A stretch of DNA of 64,000 nt, taken from assembly GCA_030063045.1 (NCBI GenBank), contig JAQSEB010000023.1:4402001-4466000 (forward strand). Direction: 5' to 3'. The translations under genes and the position numbers were made by a program. The notes under the pieces are model-generated. The model worked only from the letters and a program-made list of their open reading frames with translations, searched no databases and was not told the DNA's origin. Below, piece after piece: positions 1-11,400 of this stretch (position 1 is the first letter of the stretch; every line of letters begins with the position of its first letter). The DNA comes from Pratylenchus scribneri. Taxonomy: Eukaryota; Nematoda; Chromadorea; Rhabditida; Pratylenchidae.

Positions 1-132
1 TTTGAGGCCATATAACTTGGCCAAATCAGACTTCTTTAAGATTCCCTAGCCCTTAGCCCCTAATCCCATCCTGCCCTGAACCCTAACCCTAGCCCTAAAC
101 CCCTAGATAGGGCCAAGTTATATGGCCTCAAA
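1..132. repeat. Short inverted repeat at window edge
   Basis: The first ~22 bases (TTTGAGGCCATATAACTTGG...) return as reverse complement at about 110-132, making a hairpin of roughly 130 bp. The loop contains degenerate CCCTAA/CCCTAG runs. These resemble but are not the nematode telomere repeat (TTAGGC). It is probably a small foldback MITE; the left edge may be cut by the window. Confidence 0.6.
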
Positions 133-548
133 AATATAATTTTTTTCGACACGAAAGGTTGTTGCCAAATTCAGTGTTTTTGTTGCCAAATTAAGTTTAT
201 CTCATTAATTATTAAATTGGATTCGGAATTAGGATAAAATTTTCTCAAGAATTGAAAAAACTTAAATAAATTGGTTAACAATTTTTCACCACCCACTCTG
301 TTGTCCTTTTTATTTGTTGTTTTTTGCTAAACAATTTAATTATGATGTTTTCATTCCCTCAAATATATTAGCATTCCATCCATAAGAAATACTTTCAATT
401 AGACCGTGAATGAATCAGCCTCCTCCATCTATATTGATGGGTGAGCCGATGAAGGTGGGAGGGAATGAATGATTGTGGACACCTCATGGAAGAAATAATT
501 TCCTTTCTCGACCGCAATTTGGCCCAGTTTTATGGCCTTTTTCTATTG
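133..548. other. Intergenic, no gene seen
   Basis: AT-rich sequence without a convincing open frame or splice pattern. Nothing recognisable lies between the edge hairpin and the foldback element. Confidence 0.5.
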
Positions 549-1174
549 GGCAAACGTAGAGAATTGTGGTCCCGCCGAATTTTTTTTTTAAAAATAAGGG
601 AATCTCATTTTTAGGGGTAATCGATGCTGCTGAGCACGAATCTGAGCTCAGATTTTTGATATCTTACAATCTTGGTAAGATAATGCCAACTTTTACCAAG
701 ATAAAGCAAAGGGGGGACCAAGGGCATTTTTGGTGAAAATTTTTGTAGGGCCAATATATAGCTCAATCAACGCAGCTCGTCGAGAGGAATCGAATGGTAC
801 TATTTTTATTGAATAATATTGCGATATAGGCAAGTTAGACGTCAAAATATCTTACCAAGACAAATATTTCTTTTGTCATAACTCTCCAATAATTGAATAT
901 TATCTCATAAAAATAGTACCATTCGATTCCTCTCGATGAGCTGCGTTGATTGAGCTATATATTGGCCCTACAAAAATTTTCACCAAAAATGCCCTTGGTC
1001 CCCCCCCCCCCCTTTGCTTTATCTTGGTAAAAGTTGGCATTATCTTACCAAGATTGTAAGATATCAAAAATCTGAGCTCAGAATCGTGTTCTACGCACCC
1101 GATTACCCTTAGAAATGTGTTTCCCTTATTTTTAAATTTAAAACCGGGCGGGACCACAATTCTCTACGTTTGCC
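549..1174. mobile_element. Foldback (long-TIR) transposon, family A copy 1
   Basis: A 626-bp element whose two halves are near-complete reverse complements. The ends read GGCAAACGTAGAGAATTGTG and its complement, and the arms are close to 270 bp. The spacer is about 80 bp, near 820-900. The right arm has a long C run at about 1002 where the left arm has a shorter G run. A second copy lies at 54462-55091. The only open frames are arm translations, so the element is non-autonomous. No clear target duplication was seen. Its right end is about 155 bp upstream of the first PPxY-cluster gene, so it may sit in that promoter. Confidence 0.85.
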
Positions 1175-1328
1175 TTCTATGGCTTCAATTTTCCAGAGGC
1201 AAAGAAATAAACCCCTTTTCTTCGTCCTGTACTTCCCCAATTTCCCTCTGATAATAATTTCCATTCATGTTCTTTCTATCATTTTTTCCAACAATCGATT
1301 AGAATTTGCCAAAAATTAATAAGTTCAA

Positions 1329-1772
1329 ATGAATGATAAACAAATTGGTGCCGATAATCAGGCGCAGATCAATTTGGCCAATTTTTCAGTAACAATGACC
1401 AAATCCAATCCTCAACACCAAAATGGTCCACCAAAACGGCCTCCTCCACCCAAAATTGGCTTCCTTCGAAGGCCAATTCCAATTGCCCCTGTCGATGATG
1501 ACAACAAATTGTCATCAATTTATACAATCAGTCCAGCAAGGCAATCAATTGCTGATTTTAATTTGACCCTCAAAAAGCCAGGTTGATGGATGAATTAAAC
1601 CAATAAATTCCATTCTGGTAATTCAGAACCCATTTTCGTCAGTAAACAGCGAAACTCAACAATAGAACGGCAAATCTGGTTGAGGCGATCTTTAATTGCC
1701 GGAGGCACTTTGCTCATCCTCTGCCTTGCACTTTTTGTCATTTTTGAATTTACCAAAAGAAAGCAAAATTAA
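1329..1772 (+). CDS. Small Pro-rich tail-anchored membrane protein, cluster member 1
   Basis: Two exons, 1329-1581 and 1627-1772, separated by a 45-bp GT-AG intron in phase 1, give about 132 residues. The N-terminal two thirds is hydrophilic and Pro-rich (GPPKRPPPPK). After the splice come a basic stretch (WLRR), a single hydrophobic segment of about 20 residues (AGGTLLILCLALFVIFEF) and a short basic tail (TKRKQN). There is no signal peptide, so a cytosolic N-terminus with a C-terminal anchor is the simplest topology. Unlike its three downstream neighbours it has no PPxY motif. No known family was recognised. Shared exon structure and intron phase tie it to the genes at 2019, 2569 and 3997. 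Confidence 0.7.
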
Positions 1773-2018
1773 ATGAATTTAATTGGAAATGAATGGAATC
1801 AACCCAAAAACCAATCCATCGAATTCATCATTTTTGATTGTCCAATCCTTTTTAAGCCAACGATAAAATTTTTCATTTTTAACTGATATATTCTTTTTTA
1901 TTCCGGTTTGTCTGGTCAAAAAATATTTATTTCCAAAAATTGGGTGTGCCATTCACATTTTAAAAGAGAATTTAAGGAAATTCATCATTTTCCATTCCAA
2001 AAATCATTTCAATTCAAA

Positions 2019-2349
2019 ATGGATGCCAGCAGAAATATTGAGGAAGGAATGCCAATTCCATTGCCTCCGGGCTATTCTAATTTTGCCCTAAGCAATTTGC
2101 CAAAACTCGTTACGCCCCCAATAAATCCTCATTATTCTGACAAACAACAAATCATCAGGCCAATGATCAGAAATGGAATGAATGGTAGAAATATTATTAA
2201 TTTAATTTCCATCAAAATATTCAGAAAGGAAACATTCATTGAAAATTGGCTGCCACACAATTTTAATCGGATTGCCACTTTTCATTTTGGTTTTGATTGG
2301 TTCTCCCTTCTTCCTTGCCCTCCTTTTCGATTTGAACATTGTTGGCTAA
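2019..2349 (+). CDS. Small PPxY tail-anchored membrane protein, cluster member 2
   Basis: Exons 2019-2184 and 2225-2349 flank a 40-bp phase-1 intron and encode about 96 residues. The N-terminal exon contains LPPGYSNF, a PPxY motif of the kind bound by WW domains. The second exon opens with ERKHSLKIGC and then gives a strongly hydrophobic stretch (TILIGLPLFILVLIGSPFF) that runs almost to the stop. The start was chosen as the first ATG giving the Pro-rich frame that splices into the hydrophobic exon; reading on without splicing gives a much less membrane-like protein. Family unknown. Confidence 0.68.
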
Positions 2350-2568
2350 CATTGCTGCTGGGATGGTTGCCTCTAGGATTCGTCGCCGTTCTACTTCATT
2401 GCGCTTTGATCCGCTCTAAATATCTGTCACCGCAGCTGAAAATGAAAAGAAGAAGCTGCGAAATCCACCACCAAAAAAGAGCTCATTGCTGACTCATCCA
2501 TCCATCCACAATTTATTCACATTTTATGTATAAAATCCATCCCAAATTTGTGTCCATTTCCAAATAAA

Positions 2569-3172
2569 ATGGTAAATCCTGCATTTCCAAGTGCTCCTCC
2601 AGCGGAACCACCGCCCCTCTATCCTGGCCTTTCCCCTCAAAATTCTCCAATTCCATCTTGTGTTGATAAAATGGCCGAAAAAACATCAAATGCCATTTCC
2701 ACTGCTCAAAGTCCGTCAACAACGGTTTTTGTAGTGCCTCAAGGGACAGTCATTCTCTGCTTGGATTCAGAAAGAATTCACCATTCATCAACGGCATTGA
2801 ATAATAAAGGTGATTAAAAGTTGGAAATGGAGACAAATTGGGAATTTGAGGAAAAGCTTAGGTACTTTTTGATGGTTGATTGCTGAAATTACATTAAAAG
2901 ATGTCATTTAAGATTCCTGGACATATCTTAAAGACAAAATTTTTTAACAATTTTATATTATAGTTCGAAAGGCCACAATCCCTTCGCCTGTCCATCGTCC
3001 TTATTCTGTTAGAAAGCGCCGATTTGTGCGAAATTGTGCCCTTTGTTGCTGCATAATTTTTGGACTGGTCTCGGCCCTTTCCATTGCTGCCTTTTTCCTC
3101 TCGACCAATTCAGGTCATCGACCGGATAACCAAATATTTTATGGAATGAATGGATGGCATCCACAACAGTGA
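2569..3172 (+). CDS. Small PPxY tail-anchored membrane protein, cluster member 3
   Basis: Exons 2569-2809 and 2964-3172 are joined over a 154-bp phase-1 intron; the product is about 149 residues. The N-terminal region is Pro-rich and includes EPPPLYPGL (PPLY, a PPxY motif). Exon 2 has a basic stretch (VRKRRFVRN), a cysteine cluster (CALCCC) suited to palmitoylation, and a hydrophobic segment (IIFGLVSALSIAAFFLS). A hydrophilic tail of about 22 residues follows. It has the same architecture as the genes at 2019 and 3997. Function is unknown; a WW-domain adaptor role is inferred only from the motif. Confidence 0.7.
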
Positions 3173-3996
3173 AATTATATCAAAGATCCAAAATGTTTTC
3201 CCTCCACATATTTGGCCTAATGATCAATAAAATTGTCAAAAATCCTCTTGAAATATTTCCCTCAAAAAGTTCATAATTTTAAATGATTTTCCCTCTGTTT
3301 TTTATTCGCATTCCCATTTTTGGACAATCTAATAAAATATTTGTTTGTTTCCCTCAAAAATGGCCATAAAATCCAGTCATATTCCTCCGATTAAATAGTC
3401 CACCTTTCTCAATATTTTATTATGTTCCTTTTTCGAAGTATTCCCCAATAATAATTTCCTATTTTTATGGCTTCACAACAATTGATTATGGACCAAAAGG
3501 CCATGATCAGAATGTAAAAGCCGAAAATAATTTAGGCCAATTTGGACGGGGCAAACAGACGAAAATATTTGGTGGGAGGAGGATTATGGCCTATTTTCAA
3601 TGGGGGAAAAAGGTGAAGAGAATGAATGAATGAATGAATGAATGGGATTGAATGTGTTCGCCACGGGCCGCTTTTGCGATTTGTTTGCCTGGGATTGGGA
3701 GGATGGTGTCCTCCTTCATTTTTAGCGTAATTCCAAAAAACGGCGGTTCGTGTCCCTGGCTTGGCTGAGAGTATTGCAGAATTGACACAAAAGCATTGAC
3801 TGGGCGAATGAATGAATGAAAATAGGGCCAAAAGGGTACAAAAAGTGGAATTCTCCATCATCCGTGGTTTTGGCCTAACCCAAAGAAACAAACATTCAAC
3901 CACCTTTGGCTTTTCCTTAAACCACATTATTTCCCTCCATCAAAACCCCCTTTTGAAGGCGAATATTTCAAACCATTTTTCTCCTCCCTTTTTGAT
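3173..3996. other. Intergenic with GAAT microsatellite
   Basis: No gene is recognised between cluster members 3 and 4. A short (GAAT)n microsatellite lies near 3620-3650 and a shorter one near 3805-3820. Open frames here are short and lack splice support. Confidence 0.5.
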
Positions 3997-4642
3997 ATGT
4001 CCGGCATCAATCCAATTCCTCCAAATTTGCCAATTCCGTCGAATTCTTCAATTTTTCCTTCCACCATACTTGCCGATGAACTCTACAAATGTGCCAATCC
4101 TCCGCCCTCTTATCAATCGGTCATTGGTTCCCTCAATGCCAACCAATCAAGGAGTCAATGTGGTACGATAATAATGGCCGCTCCATTTGGTGGAAGTCTT
4201 TCTCAAGTTTTCCCATGTAATTCAACCCAATTGACGATGGAGCCGCCGCCGGCATACAGTAGGAATCCACCCCAAAGAAATTCAATGGAAGGTGAGCATA
4301 TAAGCAGGAGAAAATATATACCGTTTTTCTCTATTAGTGGCCTCTGAGCTACTATTTTACAGAGAACCCAAAAGGGGAAATTAATCCATTTTTTTTACTT
4401 TTTTTCTCATTAAAAAATCCTCAAAAGGGGTTTTTATTAGAGGTGGGCGTCTACTATAGAGGAAATAAGATAATTAAAGTTTAAAAAGCATTTTAGATAC
4501 GAGCCTAATGGACCGTTTATTTATTTGTTATGCGCGAATTGACAAGGATTGTTGCTGTTTGACAATTGCATGTATTTCCCTTTTGCTGGCAACATTATGC
4601 ATTTTTGTACTTGTCAACCGATTAATATTGCACAACAATTGA
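3997..4642 (+). CDS. Small PPxY tail-anchored membrane protein, cluster member 4
   Basis: Exons 3997-4291 and 4497-4642 are joined across a 205-bp phase-1 intron (donor GTGAGC, acceptor TTTTAG), giving about 146 residues. It carries two PPxY motifs, NPPPSYQSV near residue 36 and EPPPAYSRN near residue 84. Exon 2 has a cysteine cluster (DKDCCCLTIAC) directly before or within a hydrophobic span (ISLLLATLCIFVLV), then a short tail (NRLILHNN). It is the last member of the tandem cluster and converges on the minus-strand kinase-like gene, whose stop is 130 bp away. No named family was recognised. Confidence 0.72.
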
Positions 4643-4771
4643 CTTTTGCCTTAAATTTCCACCCAAATTTTATCCAAATTTTATCCACTTTTATCATTCC
4701 CAGTGGTACAAATTTATCATTAAAATGTAACATTTTTGCTGGCATTTTTGCTTTAAAAAATCTTTTCATTT

Positions 4772-6355
4772 TTAATGCTCAAATTCTTTTCGGATCAATT
4801 CAAATCCACCGGTCATCATCCCATAAAGATTGGCTCTTTCCTCTTCAAGTTTTTCTTTTTCATCGCTTTCTCCGTTTGGCCCATTCAACTCCACAAATTT
4901 TCGATATTCCCTTGCCAATTTTGGCAGCACATGAATCAATTGGCCTGGGACAATTGAATGGAATTGTTTTATTGGCTTATCCTGTCCAAATTTGGTCCAT
5001 TTCGTCTTTTTATTTCCTTTCCTTTTTGATGAATGCTTTTGGCATTCTTCTTCAAAAGTGCCAATGTAAAGGTTCAACCAATGGTCTAAATGATCGATTC
5101 GATCAGTTGAATTCACGCTGGACAACAATAAATGAGCCAAATCGGTCAAACCATTACCTGGAAAATTCAATTAATTTGTCGACTTCGGGGATTATTTGAT
5201 GTTTTTAGTCCAAAATCTTCCATCAAAAATAAAATAAAAGGGTTAGTATTCATTTACGCCGCCAACATTCGCGCGCGCCGTCATATAGAAAAAGAATAGA
5301 CAATTCAAATAATTAATGTAGAAAAGAAGGGCGGTCCTCATCATCATTAGTACTGACTGTACCTTTCATTTTTTCTTATCTATTTTTTAATTATCGCTTC
5401 GGCACTAAGAATGTTTGGAGATCCAGAATGTTTTTGAAATGTTTGAAAAAATCAGAATATTCGACGTTCGTGAAAAATGAAAATCAGAATATTTGGAGGA
5501 AATATTTTTGAATTGTCTTTTGGCGGCGCAAAAGAGAATCACGATATTGAAGGATGATGATGATCCCTCGATCCTCGGAGAATGAAATTTACAATCCCAA
5601 ATTTTTGTAAGCTGACCAATTCTTGCCAAATGCCAGTTCGCAATGCGCACATCAATTTTGGCTTCTCCAATTTCATTGGAATTTTGTTTGAATAAAATAT
5701 TTTCCTGACTAAAATTTCCATGGCAAAGCACAATTGGATATTTTTGAGTCTGTTCTTCGCTTTCATATGAAAATTTAGTTTCCAAGCAAAAATCCCTGAA
5801 TGCCCTTTCATTTCTGGCAAAATAATCATCGGTGGTTGAGGGAAGATGGAGCAAATCTTCGATCAGCCATTCTTTTACTGATTGTTCCTTGAGGGAATAT
5901 TCATTCATTCTAATGAAAATTTGGAATTTTCCTGACAATTAGAGGATCCACCGAGGTAAATGGCATCAAAGTTGCATTTGTCAGGCTCAAATGTTCCAAT
6001 GAAAATGCATGGAATTTGGCCAAAGCAATAATAGCAGATTCAATCTTGGAAATTTAATGTTGGATCCAATCAAGAATTCGTGAGATGAACTCACTTTTTC
6101 ATTATTTAAATTCATAGGTAATTTCACTTTTTGATAGCCTTCCTCTAATGAATCAAAATAAATTTTTGATTTTGGATCATCCAAATGAATTAATTTTGGT
6201 AAACATTTTGGATAAGAGGGATTTTCAGAGTGGACTTGGAATATTTTAAATAGTTCAATTTCTCGAAATTGGAGAGATTTTTGACGAAAATTTAATTCAT
6301 TTTGAATGGAATAATCGAAGCTGTAGAATTCTATGCCACTCAAATTTAGGTCCAT
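4772..6355 (-). CDS. Divergent EcKL/CHK kinase-like protein (possible pseudoenzyme or pseudogene)
   Basis: Minus-strand exons are about 6355-6095, 6044-~5940, ~5936-5617 and 5157-4772. The family is the choline-kinase-like CHK/EcKinase (DUF1679-type) group, expanded in nematodes. Family features seen are LAKFHAFSLEHL, then PIVLCHGNFSQENILF in the catalytic-loop position, then IANWHLARI joined by splicing to GNGLTDLAHLLLSSV. In active members the loop is HGD..xxN and the later motif begins with an Asp (D-W); here both Asp positions are Asn. The N-terminal nucleotide-binding lobe is not visible upstream of 6355. Exons 2 and 3 are in different frames with no clean splice between them (5930-5965). 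A pseudoenzyme or decaying gene is likely. The truncated EcKL at 26.8 kb shares the phase-0 intron before IES. Confidence 0.65.
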
Positions 6356-6549
6356 TTTGGGTGAAAATTTGTTTGGTTGGGTAATGGAAAAATTTACGAT
6401 GAAAATTGTTGTAAGAAAATTGGGCTAATTATTAAAGGGAATGATAAGTTATTGTGGAGAAAATAAAATTGATGTTTTTATTCATTTAATTGCTGAGTCC
6501 GGAAAAATGAGAATAAAATAATAAAATGGAGAAATATTTGTACGATGAA

Positions 6550-7895
6550 TCAATCATCATCGGAAGCATCAGTGAGTGTTCCTTGATCATCACTTTCGGT
6601 GCCAGGATCAACAAATCCAAATGGAGTGGAGAAATCAACAAAATCATCGAAATTTGAACCAAAGCAATTGACGCCAATTTTGAGGGATTTTTCGAGGGAA
6701 TGAAGTTCAGGGAGAGCCCTCAAATGGCTCACAATTTGTTTGGCTGCTTCATTTGTGATTTCATTGCCGGATAAATTCAATTCCTTAAATTATTTTGGGT
6801 TTTAAATTGTTTCTAATATTCCAATTTAACCTTCAATGGACTTCTGGCCTCAACCAATTTCTGCGCAATGCTCAATGAGCCCCGATTGCGGCAAAGGCAA
6901 TCACTGAAGTCGACCAGTTCCAATTGAGAAAGATTGGCCAAGGCATCGGCCATCGCAATTGCACCAGATTCGCCAAAAGTGTTGTCGCCAAGTGAAAGTT
7001 TCTTCAATGATCGATTCACTCTAATTGCTTCGGCCAATTTTATGATCCCTTCAGCTCGAATCCCATTTTGGGGCATGGAAATCTCCTCCAATGTTCCAAT
7101 CATTTTGAATGCTTCGGCAAGTGCAGCTGTGGATTCGAATTCAAGTCGATTGCGTCCGGCGATGAATGTTGTTAATTTAAATGTTTGGTCCCGAATATAG
7201 TCACGGTACATTTCATCACGACAATTGTTTAAGTTTCTTACGGATTTCTCATAGCATTTGATAAGGCAATCCGCAATGGTCTTAAATCGAATGATTAATT
7301 AAATTAATGTTTTGTAAAAATTAAACCTTTCCAGCAATCCCAAGTCCGCAATTATTCAATTTCAATATTTTAAGCTCGAAAGCGGATTCACTGGCCAAGA
7401 AGACTTTGATCCCAGGAACAGCCATCGGTCCAATTGCATTGTCGCTGAGATCCAATTCTACCAATCGAGCACCGCTAAACATCATTGCATCACATAGATA
7501 TTTCTATATTATATTTTGTAAATTGAAATTTAATTAAAAAACAAACCAGTGTTTTTGGTATCTCTTCTTTCAATCTTCCAGTGAACATGTCACTCCATAG
7601 TGCTCTCTAAATAAAAAATTAATTAATTACAAATTGGAATTATTACCTTCAAATTTGGTTGAGTTTCGAGTGCAGCTGCAATTGGTATTGTTGCTTCCAC
7701 ACCAAGTGTATTTCCCTGCATTTCGAATATTTCCATCCCCGGACAATTGTTAATATCCTTCGCAATCAGCTCACCTGAAAATAATTTCTTCACATTTAAC
7801 AAGAATATTAAAAATTTACCATCCTCTGTTGAATTCAATTTCATTTGTTTTCCGGCAAAAGAAAGCTTCGCATAATTATCTTCTTTTTCAACCAT
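6550..7895 (-). CDS. ran-2: Ran GTPase-activating protein (RanGAP1)
   Basis: Leucine-rich-repeat protein that stimulates GTP hydrolysis by Ran and maintains the RanGTP gradient for nuclear transport and mitosis. The start at 7895 gives MVEKEDNYAKLSFAGKQ, matching the family N-terminus. Then come the conserved WSDMFTGRL (spliced), LVELDLSDNAIGP and LKILKLNNCGLGIAGK segments, FIAGRNRLE (the catalytic-arginine loop region), GTLEEISMPQNGI and further LRRs up to about 6700. The protein ends in an acidic tail (TDASDDD) soon after the last LRRs, so the vertebrate C-terminal SUMO-acceptor domain is absent. Several short introns interrupt the gene. It is divergent with the polymerase alpha gene. The symbol is the C. 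elegans name for the family and is an assignment by homology only. Confidence 0.93.
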
Positions 7896-8432
7896 TTTTA
7901 TTAAATTAAAATATATCTGAATTCTGAACCAAATTGATATGATAAATGATTTTATCTTATCAGTTATCAATTATCATTATTAAATCTAATTAAAAATAGG
8001 AATTTGTAAATTTTAATTTCCAATCGATTATTTCGCTTATGTGATGGGTTTGGTTTTGGTGGTGGGTGATAGCCTGATAGCTGATAGAAATCTCTTTGAA
8101 GTTTGAACCGTTAAATTTGCAAAAGCTACTTATATCGGGTTCTAGATACCGATAACCGATAAGTTGTCTCAATGGTCAATGCTAAAAATAATGTCTAACA
8201 ATTAACAAAGCTAATAATAATAATAAGTAAGCTCGAACCCCAAGGCAAGGTCCACGTCCACCCACAAAGAGAAAAAACCAATGTCGGGCGCTAAATTTTA
8301 ATTCAAAAAGACCGGAAAAAATTGGAAGAATTTAGGAAGAAAAGGAGGCAGGGAGCAGTATTTAACAGTTTTATCCTTTTATTAATTAATCTTCCATATC
8401 CATCAATTTTCATTTCAGATAAAATAATAAAA
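7896..8432. promoter_or_regulatory. Divergent promoter region RanGAP / polymerase alpha, with E2F-like site
   Basis: A 537-bp spacer between divergent starts. On the minus strand 8285-8296 reads TTTAGCGCCCGA, close to the E2F/DP consensus TTTSSCGC, about 140 bp upstream of the polymerase alpha ATG. A TTTCAG acceptor at about 8413-8418, just 14 bp before the ATG, could be a trans-splice site or the end of a 5'UTR intron. Confidence 0.45.
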
Positions 8433-11400
8433 ATGTCAAATCCAAATGACGAGGAAAATATTCCATCAAGTTCGCGCAGATCCCGGCGTTCATTAGCATC
8501 CAATTCAAAGCAAGATCGACAAAGTGTGCTTGATCAATTAAAACAAGCCAGATCGAAAGGAAAATCTTACCGGGCTCGAGTTGATGATTTAGTTCAGGAT
8601 GTTTACATGGAAGTTGACGACGAGGAATATGAAGCGAAGAAACATCATAATCGAGAATTTGTTGAAGATGATGGTAAACTATTTATTTTAATTACATTAA
8701 ATAATAGTTTTTTTTGAGATGGCGCAGGTTATTATGATGAAGATTCAGATGAAGAATTTGATGATGAAGATAAATCATCGAAGAAGAAAAAAACAAAGCG
8801 AGGTAAAATAATGTTTAAATAAATTTAATAATCAGTTTTTGCAGTAAAAGAAAAGAAAGGAACAATTAAACACCATTTTCAAGCAATCACAAGCAAACAA
8901 AGACTCCAAGATGAAGTATTAAATTAAAAATTTTAATCAAATAAAATCCATAATATTTTAGAGCTCAATTAGAATTGCTAACGATGATGTCCTAAAAGAA
9001 ACATTGGCTGAACTCCTTGGCACGGATATATTAGGGGAAGATGAAAATGCATCGACCGAATTTCAAAATGCAGTTGAAGAATCGACAACAATTCAAGATC
9101 AATTTAATCGAGATCCATCTCCGGAAATTATTCAAGAGCAATTTACATCATCATCATCAGTACAAAAGCAATTTACTTCGGCTCGAACAAAATCTCCAGA
9201 AATTCATCAGGAGCAATTTATTCCGGCGGTTCAAACTCCACCAATTTCACCCCAAAAACAAAGGAAAAGGGTGGCATCACCAAATGTCAGTCCAATTTCA
9301 ACAATACCATCAAAAGTTGCAAGAACAGAAGCAGAGCCGGAAGAAGAAATAAATGGAGGATTGCTCAAATTCTATTTTATCGATGCATTTGAGGATATTT
9401 ACAAAAAACCTGGTTTGAATTTTATTCATAATTTTTTCATTGATTATTTAAGGCACCGTTTATTTATTTGGTCGAATCAAATTATTGGATGGGCGAACAG
9501 AAAATTGTTGTTTAACATTGAGGAACATTAGCAGACAATTATTCTTTCTAAAGCGTCAATTTGTGAGTGTTTAATTTTATTCATTTAAATTTAAAATTTT
9601 CAGTCCGAATCAACTTCAAAACAAGTTACAAAAGAAGATCTCAGCGAAGATGTTCAAAATACACTCAAAACAAAATTTGGAATCACAAAATTTAAATGTA
9701 AACCAAATGTAAGTTTTAGTGTTTTTTCTGGATAATTGGTGCCTTTTTTTAGTTGATCGAAAAGAAGTTTATTTCTGCCGATCAAACAGTGCCGAGGGAA
9801 TGTGAAGCATTGGAAGTTTGGCTCAATGTAAATTGCAAAAAATGCAATTAAATCAATTTATTCCTTTTTAAGTGTAATTTTGGTCGAATTCCGGTCGATT
9901 TGTCCGGCGATTGTTTTAGTCATGTGATGAATACAACAACCACGGCATTGGAACGATTATTGGTCGAGAGGAATATTTATGGACCATGTTGGCTTGAAAT
10001 CTGTAATGCCGGTAAAAAATTAAATTTATAATTTTAAAAAATTAAATATTAATTTTAGAAAAATCTGAATATCCAATTTCGCATTGTCCCCGCGAATTTG
10101 CAGTGAATATGGAGGAAATGGACAATATTTCGATGGCCTCAAATCCTCCCGATCCGCCACAAATTTCGATAATTGCATTGAATTTGTTGACCGCATTTAA
10201 TCCGGAGACTAAAGAAAATCAAGTAAAAATTTTTAATTGAATTAAAAATAAGATCAAAAATAGATTGTAATGGCCTCATTGATCCATCATATTTGCCATT
10301 TGGAGAAACAAACAAAATTTGACCACAAAATTTTGAAGAATAAAAGATATTGCGGTGAGCAAAATATTTTAAAAAATAATTATTTTAATTTTCAGTAATT
10401 TCAAAATTCAAAAAAGGATTATCTTTGCCATTTGATTTGGAAGATCAACTCAACAAAAATGGAATTACTGATATGGTCCGGAGGGTTGGCGATGAGATGG
10501 CCTTGTTGAATATATTTTTGACAAAATTGGAGGAATTAAATCCGGATATGATTTTGGTTTAATTAATAAATAAATAATTAAATATTATATATTTCCATTT
10601 AGGGTCATGATTTGAATGCACAATTAATTCTTTTACAATCAAAAATGGAAAAACATAAATTGAAAAAATGGGACCGGTTGGGCCGTTTGAAGAGAAGTGT
10701 ACAAATTCCGAAAATAATTGGAACAAATTCAAAATTTGTTCTTTGGGAATTTACCGCCGGACGACTTTGCCTTGATTCAAAGTAATTTTAAATAAATTTA
10801 AAAAATTAATCCAAATTTTAGAATCGCCGCCTCTGAATTGATTCATTCAAGAAGTTATGAAATGGAGGATTTGGTGGTAAAATTGTTGAAAATAAACAAT
10901 CGTCAAAATTTGGAAATTGAACAAATTTCTCAGCCATTTTTGTTTGTTTAATATTTAAAAATAATCCATAAATTATTTTAATTTTTAGATCAACGAATTC
11001 AAAAATAAAATTAATTGATTTGATTAAATGGAATTGGAATGAGAATTTGTACACACTGAAAATTGTGGAAAATTTGAATGCAATTCCATTATTCGTTCAA
11101 ATTACCCAAATTGTTGGTGGGGTGCTCTCCCGAACATTGATGGGCGGCAGAGCGGAAAGGAATGAATATTTACTGTTGCATGCTTGCTTTAAAAATAATT
11201 GCATTCCACCGAATAAACACACAGGAAAATGTAAATTAATTAAATTAAAATAATATTAATTAATTTTTAATTATTTTAGTTGTTGGAAAATCAAAAACAA
11301 ATAAACTGGAAAGCAAAAAAGGCACCACCAAAGCCAAAAATACGGCGATGGAAATAGACGGCGGTGGTGATGAGCTGGAAGATGAGGAAGAATCGACCAA

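Noticed and set aside
900..1157. 85-codon frame repeated at 54479-54736
   Set aside because: Both are translations of the arms of the same foldback transposon, not an independent gene.
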